Origin: Erysipelotrichaceae bacterium
GTDB lineage: Bacteria > Bacillota_I > Bacilli_A > Erysipelotrichales > Erysipelotrichaceae
Reading direction: 5' to 3'
Length of the DNA stretch: 64,000 bases
Assembly: GCA_017432005.1 (NCBI GenBank)
Contig: JAFRKA010000010.1
Location: 1-64,000, forward strand
The translations under genes were made by a program, and so were the position numbers. The number at the start of each line of letters is the position of its first letter. Positions within the stretch are counted from its first letter, which is position 1. The notes under the pieces are model-generated. The model ran no database searches and was not told where the DNA came from. It saw nothing but the letters and a program-made list of their open reading frames with translations. This document shows positions 52,470-61,102 of the stretch, piece by piece.

Positions 52470-52492
52470 TCTCTTGGCTTCATGGTCGGGAA
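52470..52492. repeat. lysS-derived core copy 5
   Basis: Identical 23-bp core. Right of it, six further codons (QKDVLI) match the LysRS sequence REVLL before FPTMKPR at protein but not at base level, then similarity ends at the neighbour gene. So this side may keep a trace of a different lysS body, since lost. Confidence 0.8.
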
Positions 52493-52522
52493 TATCAGCA
52501 CGTCTTTCTGTAATAGACCGAT

Positions 52523-53524
52523 CTATTCTTTGTTTGCTACAGCCGTCTCTTCTTTGCGTATATCTTCAAGTGATTGGGCATCAGCTTCCAGTTCTTCGAT
52601 CTTTTCTTCTTCCTTACCTGAGATCAGGGCATCGAAAGCGGAATTGATCAGTTCGAAAGTCTGCAGTAATTTCTCTTTGGCTTTATTAAGTTCTTCAGGA
52701 CGTTTCTCGTGTTTCTCCAGTGTCGCATAATTCTTCAGTATTTCCACCAGCATATCCATATAGTTGTCATAGAGCTTGCGCATCTGATCGTCTCTGTCGA
52801 TCTGGTCGATACATGTACTGGTCTTGCGGATATTCTCGATCGTTCTGTCGATCTGAGCTTTGATCGTCTTGTCACTGATTTCTTTTCTGAGTTCCTTAAA
52901 AGTCCTGACGGCATCTTCACCGGCGTACAGGATATTTTCCTGGGCAACATATTTGCGCAGTCTGAATTCCAGATCGATCTCGTCTTTATCTGAGATACGA
53001 TCCAGGAAGGCACAGATCCGGTTATACTGATCGGCGTCTTCAAAGTAGAGATCTTTCAGCGAAAGCTTGCGTTTATCAGACGTCTCGACCATCAGATTGA
53101 TCGCACTTGATTTCTTATTTGGGTCAGCCTTGTACAGACGCAGATCATCGGGAAGATACATCTCTTTATAGTCATTGAGATAACGGTCGATATTGGTCAG
53201 AGAAAAAGACTTCTTCCGTTTACGGGAATTCTCATCGCGGTATTCATATTTCAAGGCGTTGTCTTTCACCACCATGCTTCCGGTATTTCTAACCGGTGAC
53301 TTGCTTAAGCCAAAGATGGCTCCCACCAGTGCCAGTGCCAGGATGATGACGATAAAGACGGTTATTCCAAACAGTACAGTAAGCAACTTCATTATCTCCT
53401 CATTGAACATCGATATGCCGGTCACAGCAGAGGTTATGAAAAACAGGATCAGTAAAAGTCCCAGGAAAAAGGCTCCGATCTTGAGAAAGAATAATACTAC
53501 ATCACTGCTTTTGATCTCATCCAT
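52523..53524 (-). CDS. XpaC-like membrane protein (tentative)
   Basis: 333 residues. Two N-terminal TM segments (residues 10-32 and 45-75), then a mixed region, then long helices from about residue 200. The last part (DNYMDMLVEILKNYATLEKH, then LLQTFELINSAFDAL) resembles XpaC (5-bromo-4-chloroindolyl-phosphate hydrolysis protein), where a helical bundle ends with F-x-x-I-x-x-A-F-x-x-x. The function of XpaC is unclear; it often pairs with TelA, which is not seen here. It is 24 nt from the M16C protease gene. Confidence 0.55.
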   Translation of the reverse strand: MDEIKSSDVVLFFLKIGAFFLGLLLILFFITSAVTGISMFNEEIMKLLTVLFGITVFIVIILALALVGAIFGLSKSPVRNTGSMVVKDNALKYEYRDENSRKRKKSFSLTNIDRYLNDYKEMYLPDDLRLYKADPNKKSSAINLMVETSDKRKLSLKDLYFEDADQYNRICAFLDRISDKDEIDLEFRLRKYVAQENILYAGEDAVRTFKELRKEISDKTIKAQIDRTIENIRKTSTCIDQIDRDDQMRKLYDNYMDMLVEILKNYATLEKHEKRPEELNKAKEKLLQTFELINSAFDALISGKEEEKIEELEADAQSLEDIRKEETAVANKE

Positions 53525-53548
53525 ATCTGTCTTTATTATAATTCAGTT

Positions 53549-56449
53549 CTATTTCTGGTCCAGGTCGAAGATCTGATCCAGCTGATCAGCACACCTGTTG
53601 AGTGCTTCGAGATTGCCGATGACGCAGACATCATCGGTGCTGTTCATCCTGTCGAACAGTTTCACCGTCGCCATGATATCATCCTTGTCTGCATTCAGGA
53701 TCTCTTCCAGAGTCTTCTTCTTGTCTTCGTAGGTGACGCCCATGAGATATTCCAGATCGGCTGCTCTGATCGCCAGTCTGACACTGAGCAGAGGATCATA
53801 GTCTCCGGTCGTACCGACGATGTAGTTCTCGATACTGGCGGTACGCTCACAGAAGTCTTTCAGATATTCAGGTGTATCATGATAGACCTTCAGGGAATTC
53901 TTCGGATCAGGATCACGGTAGGAATAGAAGAGTGCTGATCTGTTCGTACCGCAGCGGAATCCGCAGCCATAGGCTCCGCCTTTGACGCGGATGTTGTTCC
54001 AGAGATAATCATAGGTCAGGATATTGGCCAGGACATACATGACGCCCTGTTTTTCGATCTCATCTTCCAGTAAGGCTGCCTTGGCCGCAAAAGAGATATT
54101 GGCCGGTACACTGATGCCTTCTCTTCGATGACCCAGGATACTGCGCTTGCCTTGAGCACCGATCGTGCCGTGCGGAGCATCATCAAGGATCGCTTTGATC
54201 ACTGTATCCTTATCTTCAGCTGCCACTGACAGCGTATATCTTTCTCTGATGAAGATCTTCTTGCTGAGTTCTGCCAGCTTCTTCAGGAAAGCATCAGCTT
54301 CCTCATCCCAGTTATCATCGATCTTCTTCAGTTTGCGATATGCTTCATATCCAGAAGCGTATTCCGAAGCTGTAGCGACTGTCGAACTGTAGGCTGCAGC
54401 TCTCTGTACTGCCAAAGCGTGACCTGCGTTGATGTAACTCTGTTCCAGAACAAAGATGTTCTGTTTGAGGATATCTCTTATCGCCTTAGCATCATTAAAG
54501 TCTGTCCTGTAGATGATCTCATTGATCAGTTCAGCAGCTTCTTTGCGGTTACGTTCAAGACTCGACCAGCTTATGTTCACCAGATTGAGATGTTTACGAT
54601 CGTGGTAGGTCTTTAACGGTGAATACATGGCGGTGAAGTCACCAAAGATACTGCGCATCTTCCTGTTGAGCGTCAGGACATCGTAATTCTCTGTTTTAAG
54701 CTTGCCCAAGAACGTCAGCAGCTGAGCTGTCTCGGTGAGATCTTCTTCATCCAGATCATCGATACCGGCCATGATGGATGCATAGACGATACCGTCTGTA
54801 TCATCGTCATGGGTGATGATCGTGTTGTCTTCGTATCTTTCGATCTGATAACGGTACTTGGTCGGTGTCTTCTTGAGATCCTCGAGATGCAAAGCCGGCA
54901 GGGTCGCCTTCTGTTCCGGTGTATCTTCACTGGCCTGCCAGGCCTGAAGTTTACGGTTCAGTTCAACGAGTTCTTCTCTGTCTTTATCTGTCCACTTCTC
55001 GGCGATCTCATGGAGCTTCTTCTTTTCCTTTTCGGCTTTTTCAGCTCCCAGTTTCACTGACGGTTCCAGCAGGACTTTGACGCTGTGTTTTGAATCAAGG
55101 ATGCATTCTCTGAGCAGATCCTCATAATAGGTCGTATTGAGTTTTTCTCTCAGAGAATCAAAGATCGCATTGAAACAGATACTGTTGAGCGGATCGCCGC
55201 CGTAGAGCCAGCTGTCAAAGGAGCTCAGCGCAAAGACCAGACCCTTAGGCATGCCGCCGAAGTCTCTCTCCTTGGCTTTGAATTCCTTCTGGTTGAGCGT
55301 CGCTTCCAGCTCTTCCTTGTCGAGACCTTCCTTGACGATCTTTTCCAGCTCACTTCTGATGACACTTTCGATCTTTTCTTCTTTATCGAGATCGGTATTG
55401 ATGATATCGATCTGCACGAAAGGCTGCAGCAGACCGTCCTGGATCCCGAAGGATACGTCTTCACCCAGACCGTTCTCCAGGATGGCTTTCTTCAAAGGTG
55501 ATTCGTTATTGTCAGTGAGGACGGATGAGATCAGCGAAAAGGCCATCGTCTTTTCATACTCATCGAAATCACCGGTGACATAGGCGTAGGAGATATGGGC
55601 TTTGCCGGAAGGATCGGAATCCGGTGAAATCTCATATTCTTTTCTGATCGGTTCACTGATCACCGGTGCCTGTTTCTCGATCGTGATGAGATCACCTTCC
55701 TTACCGTAGTTAGAAAGATATTCATCATCGATGATGCCCAGGATCTCTTCGATATCCATATCACCGTCCAGGATGATATAGGAATTGCTCGGATTATAGT
55801 AACGGCGATGATTAGCACAGAACTGTTCGTATGACAGTTCCGGGATATGATCCGGATCACCGCCTGATTCTCTGCCATAGCAGGTATCAGGGAAAAGACC
55901 TTCCATTATATAACGGCTCTTGAGACCGTCAGCTGAAGAGAAAGCACCTTTCATCTCGTTGAAGACGACGCCCTTGAAGATCGGTTCATCTTCTTTTTCA
56001 TTCAGTTCATAGTGCCAGCCTTCCTGATAGAAGATATCGGGATTCTGTAAGACCATCGAATGAAAGACCGCATCCAGATAGACTCTCATCAGGTTGATGA
56101 AATCCTTGTTGTTGCGTGAGGAGACCGGATAGACTGTCTTATCCGGATAAGTCATCGCATTGAGGAATGTCTGTAAAGAACCCTTCAGCAGATCTACGAA
56201 AGGTTCTTTGACCGGATATTTTGCGGATCCGTTCAAAACGGAGTGTTCCAGGATGTGGAAAACACCGGTATCGTCGACCGGAGTGGTCTTGAAACCGATC
56301 GCAAAAGTCTTGTTTTCGTCATCTCTTTTAAGCCAAAGCGTTTTGGCTCCGGTCTTTTCATGGACCATCTCATAGACATCGGCCCTGATCTCTTCCGCAT
56401 GAACTTTTCTGATTACTCTGAATCCGTGAATGATATCTTTTACTTCCAT
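53549..56449 (-). CDS. M16C zinc metalloprotease (PreP/falcilysin-like)
   Basis: 966 residues from MEVKDIIHGFRVIRKVHAEE; GGAGAAATA lies just upstream, so the longer frame is rejected. The inverted zinc motif HILEHS (H-x-x-E-H) lies at about residue 60, with a downstream Glu for metal binding, and GKAHISYAYV later. Full length is typical for the one-piece M16C family. It degrades unstructured peptides in the cytosol. Second domain core is intact (GGAYGCGFRCGTNRSALFYS). Confidence 0.9.
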   Translation of the reverse strand: MEVKDIIHGFRVIRKVHAEEIRADVYEMVHEKTGAKTLWLKRDDENKTFAIGFKTTPVDDTGVFHILEHSVLNGSAKYPVKEPFVDLLKGSLQTFLNAMTYPDKTVYPVSSRNNKDFINLMRVYLDAVFHSMVLQNPDIFYQEGWHYELNEKEDEPIFKGVVFNEMKGAFSSADGLKSRYIMEGLFPDTCYGRESGGDPDHIPELSYEQFCANHRRYYNPSNSYIILDGDMDIEEILGIIDDEYLSNYGKEGDLITIEKQAPVISEPIRKEYEISPDSDPSGKAHISYAYVTGDFDEYEKTMAFSLISSVLTDNNESPLKKAILENGLGEDVSFGIQDGLLQPFVQIDIINTDLDKEEKIESVIRSELEKIVKEGLDKEELEATLNQKEFKAKERDFGGMPKGLVFALSSFDSWLYGGDPLNSICFNAIFDSLREKLNTTYYEDLLRECILDSKHSVKVLLEPSVKLGAEKAEKEKKKLHEIAEKWTDKDREELVELNRKLQAWQASEDTPEQKATLPALHLEDLKKTPTKYRYQIERYEDNTIITHDDDTDGIVYASIMAGIDDLDEEDLTETAQLLTFLGKLKTENYDVLTLNRKMRSIFGDFTAMYSPLKTYHDRKHLNLVNISWSSLERNRKEAAELINEIIYRTDFNDAKAIRDILKQNIFVLEQSYINAGHALAVQRAAAYSSTVATASEYASGYEAYRKLKKIDDNWDEEADAFLKKLAELSKKIFIRERYTLSVAAEDKDTVIKAILDDAPHGTIGAQGKRSILGHRREGISVPANISFAAKAALLEDEIEKQGVMYVLANILTYDYLWNNIRVKGGAYGCGFRCGTNRSALFYSYRDPDPKNSLKVYHDTPEYLKDFCERTASIENYIVGTTGDYDPLLSVRLAIRAADLEYLMGVTYEDKKKTLEEILNADKDDIMATVKLFDRMNSTDDVCVIGNLEALNRCADQLDQIFDLDQK

Positions 56450-56525
56450 ATTATTTCTCCAGTTCAAAACAATTGTATCATTTAATACTAAAAAGGTCTG
56501 TATCATACAGACCTTGAATCACTGT

Positions 56526-56936
56526 TTACTCATCCGGTGACCAGGATTCCGGCACCGGTTCGATGATCAGCTTGCCGTCGGTTTTGCAGCAGACCTGATA
56601 CTGATCCTCATAGACGATCTCACCGGGATGGTTGGTATAGACTACATCGTATGGGTGATTATAGCGCTCCAGCAGCCACATGACCGGCTGCATCATCTTC
56701 ATCATCGTATCAGTCTCGGTCTTGAACCAGCAGACGACTTTTTCCTGCCGTTTACATGGTTCAGGCCATGGCAGTTCATGGGCAAACCAGTCATCGATCT
56801 CTTTATAGAGATCAGTATCTTCTTCATCCATGACGTCATCTTTCAGCATCTGCATACAGATGGAGAAAACACCTTTGCCTTGCATGGTATTTTCTACCAA
56901 TTCTTTTCCTTGGATCCTTACGTAATGGAATTTCAT
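56526..56936 (-). CDS. Conserved hypothetical protein
   Basis: 136 residues, cytosolic. It has EIDDWFAHELPWPEPCKRQE, MMKMMQPVMWLLERYNHPYD and CKTDGKLIIEPVPESWSP. No domain recognised. It ends 89 nt upstream of the M16C protease gene and is close to the MATE gene (4 nt). Confidence 0.6.
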   Translation of the reverse strand: MKFHYVRIQGKELVENTMQGKGVFSICMQMLKDDVMDEEDTDLYKEIDDWFAHELPWPEPCKRQEKVVCWFKTETDTMMKMMQPVMWLLERYNHPYDVVYTNHPGEIVYEDQYQVCCKTDGKLIIEPVPESWSPDE

Positions 56937-56940
56937 ATCT

Positions 56941-58686
56941 TTAGAGTTTTATGGTAAGGATATTCATGCCGAAGTTGACATGATAGTTCATTTCTTTAGC
57001 GATCTTGGATACCATCCTGATACCGATATTCTTGCACGGATCCTCAGGATTGAACATCTCCAGACGGTTGTGCGGATCGAACGGTACGCAGTTGTCTCTT
57101 AAACGCAGTGAGACTTCGTCGTTCTCCACACAGGTGAAGATGTCAATGGAGTTATCTTTGTTGTCCTTGATGAAGCCGTGTTCAACGACGTTGCTGGCCA
57201 TCTCTTCCATGCACAGTCCTGCCAGCATCGCTCTTCGATCATCGATACCCAGTCCCTTGCAGAACTTCTCGATACTGGAGGCGACTTCAACGACCTGATC
57301 GATATTGTTGATCGAGATCGAATACTTGTTTTCCGTATCGAAGTCCTTGCCCAGGAAGATCATGTCATCGATATTTTTAGCCGGAGCTTTCTTCTTGGCC
57401 GACGCGACGACATACAGCAGGATATGTGTGGCGATCTCAGCCAGGGCATAGCAGCTCCAAATCGCTCTGACGCCCATGAACTTCGTCAGAACGAAGCAGC
57501 AGAACAGCGGGACCAGTATGCAGTTGACGAGATAGATCGCCTGTGAGAGTCTGCTGCGGCCCATGCTCTGATGGATGTTGACGATACACAGCGTTATGAT
57601 ATTGAAAGGTGCACTCCAGGCATAGAAGATCAGCAGTTCTCTGGCCATCGGAATGACATCAGCTGCCGCACCGAAGAGGACTGCGATCTGTCCACCGAAG
57701 AGGTGCGATACGACGATCTTGAAAACTGAACAGATCATACCGATGACGAAAGCGACTTTCATGACGCGCTTGACCGATGAAGAATCTCTTTCACCGACAA
57801 AGACGCTTGCCAGCATCGTCAGCGTATTGCCGACACCGACCTGGAAGGCATCATAGAAACCGCCGCAGGAAGCCTGGATAGACAGGGCATTGCCGGCCAC
57901 GGTTCCGCCGATGTCCAGGGCTGTCGAGTTGATGAAGATATTTCTGATAGAATACAGAATACCTGCCAGAGCTGCCGGAGCACCGTAGACGACGATGTCC
58001 TTCAGCATCTTCGCATCGAAGGAACCACGTTCCAGGCAGACCAGTTCCTTGTGTTTCAACATATAGAGGCCCAGGATCAGGACGACCAGCGCACGGCTGA
58101 TCGAGTTGGAGACTCCGATACCGAAGATACCGCTGTTTGTCAGTCTGACAGCTGCCATACCGAAGAGAGCACTGAATACAGCTAGCAGGATCGTTCCAAA
58201 CAGTGACATGTTGGATTTGTTGCTCATCTGCAGGAAAGTCATCTGGCAAGGCAGGATCAGCATCGGCAGGATACCTAAGGAGACACCGCGAATATATCTG
58301 ATCGTTTCATCCATCGTCTCGCTGTTGGCCTGAAGCAGTACAGCGATCTGTCCGGCAAACATGTAGCACAGGACAGTCAGGATGGCACCGGAGACCGCGA
58401 TCGTGATCATAGATACCGTATAGACCTGATTGACCTTCTTCGCATCGCCTTTGCCCATATAGTTGCCGCAAAGGATACCGGCACCGCCGGAGATGATCGA
58501 AGAGATACCGGTAATGATATTCAAAAACGGCTGGGTCAGCGTCATGGCGACCATGGCTATACCGCTCAGACAGTTACCGATGATCAGTCCATTGATCATT
58601 CCGCTCAATGAAGAAGCAATGACCATAAAGAACTGAGCCGGCATCAGCTTCAGATACAGTTCCAGGATATTGTCGTGATTTTTCAT
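56941..58686 (-). CDS. MATE-family transporter fused to an RsbW-like ATPase domain
   Basis: 581 residues. Residues 1-445 are a MATE transporter with 12 TM segments (IITGISSIISGGAGILCGNY; SIQASCGGFYDAFQVGVGNT). After a linker, residues 455-581 form an HATPase_c domain like the anti-sigma kinase RsbW: AGLCMEEMASNVVEHG (N box), RLRDNCVPFDP (G1), and NIGIRMVSKIAKEM (G2). A fusion of exporter and partner-switching kinase is unusual. Its ATG overlaps the SpoIIE stop (ATGA). Which effector it controls is unknown. Confidence 0.88.
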   Translation of the reverse strand: MKNHDNILELYLKLMPAQFFMVIASSLSGMINGLIIGNCLSGIAMVAMTLTQPFLNIITGISSIISGGAGILCGNYMGKGDAKKVNQVYTVSMITIAVSGAILTVLCYMFAGQIAVLLQANSETMDETIRYIRGVSLGILPMLILPCQMTFLQMSNKSNMSLFGTILLAVFSALFGMAAVRLTNSGIFGIGVSNSISRALVVLILGLYMLKHKELVCLERGSFDAKMLKDIVVYGAPAALAGILYSIRNIFINSTALDIGGTVAGNALSIQASCGGFYDAFQVGVGNTLTMLASVFVGERDSSSVKRVMKVAFVIGMICSVFKIVVSHLFGGQIAVLFGAAADVIPMARELLIFYAWSAPFNIITLCIVNIHQSMGRSRLSQAIYLVNCILVPLFCCFVLTKFMGVRAIWSCYALAEIATHILLYVVASAKKKAPAKNIDDMIFLGKDFDTENKYSISINNIDQVVEVASSIEKFCKGLGIDDRRAMLAGLCMEEMASNVVEHGFIKDNKDNSIDIFTCVENDEVSLRLRDNCVPFDPHNRLEMFNPEDPCKNIGIRMVSKIAKEMNYHVNFGMNILTIKL

Positions 58687-61100
58687 TGTTTATACCTCAT
58701 AAATTTAACTGCCATTTCCGTTATATCATCAAACTGCGGAGCACCATTGTAGAAGATTTCGATATCATCATAGATGCTCTGGCACATCTGCATCACATCT
58801 TCATCTTTATGAGCATTGATACATTCGACCAGTCGATCATCACCATAAAGATCCTTGTTTGCATCAGTCGCTTCCACGACACCGTCGGTATACAGGAAGA
58901 TCTCATCACCCGGTTCTAGCATCAGTGACTGTTCCTTGTAGACGATACCTTCCATACCGCCCAGGATAAAGCCAGGAGGACCGCTCAGGAATTCAAACGA
59001 TCCGTCTTTTCTTCTGAGCAGCGGTCTGTTGTGACCGGCATTGGCATATTTCAGTTCACCGGTCTTCAGATCCAGGAAGCCCATCCAGGCTGTCAGGAAC
59101 ATGCCGGCATCATTGCCTTCACAGAGATTGTAGTTGGCATTGGTGAAGATATCGGCTACGGAGATATTGTTCTCCGCATAAGTCTTTAAGATCGTTTTGG
59201 AACGCATCATGAACAGGGCAGCCGGTATTCCTTTTCCGGAAACATCGGCGACCGTAAAGACCAGCGTGTCCTTGTCGATCAGATAGAAATCATAGAAGTC
59301 ACCGCCGACTTCCCTGGCCGGGACCATCAGCGCATAGATGTCGAATTCATTGCGATCCGGGAATGCCGGGAAGACCGATGGCAGAGCTGAAGACTGGATC
59401 TCCTTGGCATAGCGCAGTTCTGAATCGATGCGCTCGTTGGCTTCAGCGATCAGATCCTTCAGTTTGTCGACGGTCGTGTTGATGCCGTTGGACAGGGAGA
59501 TGAATTCCTTGTTGGTACGGACATTGACGACCGTATCCAGATCACCGCCCGTGATCCTGGCCAACAGACCGTTGACTCTTCTGATATCGGAGACGACCAG
59601 CATCTTCATCAGGAAGTAGATCGCTACCAAGAGCATGCCGAACACCAGCATCTCCATGAAGATGTTCAGATAAGTGGAGATCTTCTTGGAGAAATCAGCT
59701 TCATTGCAAGGCAGGATGCCTAGGATCGCAAAACCCTGGGCCTTCTTGTACATGCAATAGGATTCCACCCCGTCCACATTGGCGACGAAGACGGTGTATT
59801 CCTTGGAATCTTCCAGATCAGAACTCATTCTGAAACTGCTGATCTTCGTGCCGTTCATGCCGTCTGAATAGGAGACGATCTTGCCTTCATCATCGATGAT
59901 GACGAGGTTTCCTGTCTCACCGATATGTCTGTAGGTAGCGACATTGTTGAGCTTGACAGCCATCTCATCAAAGAATTCCTTGCTGTCATAAGCTACCTGT
60001 ACGAAACCGTCTTTGTATTTGACACCGCTGTATTTGCGGTAGACATTCGAATCTCTGCTGATCGGACCGTAGTCCTGTACATAATTCTCTGTATCTCCGA
60101 GCAGTACCAGGAACTCTCTGGCCTGATCACCGGAATTCATATCAAAGCCGATATTCAGATCATCGCTTGATTCCGTGATGATACCGTTGCCGTCGATGAC
60201 ATCGATCTCCGCGATATTGTAGTGACCGCACAGGGTCCTGAGATTGTAGGCTGGATTGTCCTTGAGTTCTTCAACGACCAGTTCATTGACCTGCAAGAGC
60301 GCCTCATCGACCTGCGTGTTAACATCACCGACCGCATCTTCGATGTTAAGTCTCAGCAGATCTTCTGTCTCTCTGATGGAGATCTGGTTCTGCAAGAGCA
60401 GTCCAAAGGATGCGGTAGCGATAAAGCCGATGATGATGACGATCACCAGATTGCGCTGTACCTGCATGGCGATCGAAGGCTTCTCTGCAGTTTCGCCTTT
60501 GTTCGTGCTGTAATCATACAGTGAGACAGCCAGTACGGCGACACCCACCGCTAAGGCATTGACGCTTACCATCGGGATCGTACAGGCTTCGACGAAACCG
60601 AAAGCAGTCTTGACGTCATTCATGTTGGTGACGAAGATCATGATCATATGGATCGTCTCACAGATCACGCCGATGATGAACGCATGCGGCCAGCCCGGGA
60701 TCTCCCCGTCAAACATCTCTTTCTTGAGGATGGCAGCGATGAAACCGGTCAGACAGGTCGAAATGGAACAAGCCAGTCTTGTGTAGTAGCCTGCACCCCA
60801 GTAGACGGCAAACCATCTTTCGATACCGCCCATCAGTCCGGCAATGATGCCCGAAAGCGGAGAGAAGATCAGTCCGGCACACAGCGGTGCGGCATCACGG
60901 GCATTCATCACGGCACCGTTTAAAGGGACACCGAATTCGGTGCCGCATATAGCAATAAGACCGAAAATGATTCCGGTCATAATGTCTTGGGTCTTTTTGC
61001 TGAGTTTGCTGCCGCGCTGACTCTTATAGAATGCATGCAGCAGGACACTGATGCAGACAGGAATGACTGCGATCAGGACTAGTGATAGGATAGGGTTCAT
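58683..61100 (-). CDS. 5TM (LytS-type) SpoIIE PP2C phosphatase
   Basis: 805 residues. The N-terminal membrane domain (about 1-200) has the LytS-like pattern NARDAAPLCAGLIFSPLSGI then IAGLMGGIERW. Residues 210-500 include a TM, a large extracytoplasmic sensor domain and a second TM (about 480). A HAMP-like part leads to a SpoIIE/PP2C phosphatase domain at about 570-805 (REVGGDFYDFYLID, VADVSGKGIPAALFM, GFLDLKTGELKYANAGHNRP, LEPGDEIFLYTDGVVEA). Acidic metal residues are in place. It should dephosphorylate STAS anti-anti-sigma-type proteins. It is the central sensor of this operon. Confidence 0.92.
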   Translation of the reverse strand: MNPILSLVLIAVIPVCISVLLHAFYKSQRGSKLSKKTQDIMTGIIFGLIAICGTEFGVPLNGAVMNARDAAPLCAGLIFSPLSGIIAGLMGGIERWFAVYWGAGYYTRLACSISTCLTGFIAAILKKEMFDGEIPGWPHAFIIGVICETIHMIMIFVTNMNDVKTAFGFVEACTIPMVSVNALAVGVAVLAVSLYDYSTNKGETAEKPSIAMQVQRNLVIVIIIGFIATASFGLLLQNQISIRETEDLLRLNIEDAVGDVNTQVDEALLQVNELVVEELKDNPAYNLRTLCGHYNIAEIDVIDGNGIITESSDDLNIGFDMNSGDQAREFLVLLGDTENYVQDYGPISRDSNVYRKYSGVKYKDGFVQVAYDSKEFFDEMAVKLNNVATYRHIGETGNLVIIDDEGKIVSYSDGMNGTKISSFRMSSDLEDSKEYTVFVANVDGVESYCMYKKAQGFAILGILPCNEADFSKKISTYLNIFMEMLVFGMLLVAIYFLMKMLVVSDIRRVNGLLARITGGDLDTVVNVRTNKEFISLSNGINTTVDKLKDLIAEANERIDSELRYAKEIQSSALPSVFPAFPDRNEFDIYALMVPAREVGGDFYDFYLIDKDTLVFTVADVSGKGIPAALFMMRSKTILKTYAENNISVADIFTNANYNLCEGNDAGMFLTAWMGFLDLKTGELKYANAGHNRPLLRRKDGSFEFLSGPPGFILGGMEGIVYKEQSLMLEPGDEIFLYTDGVVEATDANKDLYGDDRLVECINAHKDEDVMQMCQSIYDDIEIFYNGAPQFDDITEMAVKFMRYKQ

Positions 61101-61102
61101 GA

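Larger units (their letters stand above)
49689..52492. mobile_element. Cassette B, lysS-type cassette (about 2.8 kb)
   Basis: Bounded by cores 4 and 5. From right to left: LysRS C-terminal domain fragment, terminator, frameshifted integrase, terminator, 'CTGTCL' lipoprotein, iterons, core. Iterons lie on both sides (52404-52425 and 49833-49854). Same order as cassette A. Confidence 0.65.
52007..52501 (-). pseudogene. lysS 3' fragment: FPTMKPR to tRNA-binding domain
   Basis: 164 codons, beginning DVLIFPTMKPREGE at the core and ending in the EMAPII-type domain (VDFETFAKSDYRAVKVLNCE, then NLPTRVMMGIGSEGMLISAV and the C-terminus PHIPAGAKLY). It equals the tail of lysS after codon 493, with roughly 78% amino-acid and 75% base identity by eye, so it comes from a related strain or species. 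The linker (KAENKAFSTSNAKFDTNLTPIF) differs, and the NAKFDTNLTP part is the iteron DNA translated. No LysRS body precedes it. It may be translated from GTG at 52501 or be silent. Confidence 0.85.

Noticed and set aside
31454..52500. Prophage
   Set aside because: Tyrosine recombinase remnants occur, but no capsid, tail, terminase, lysis or replication genes were found.
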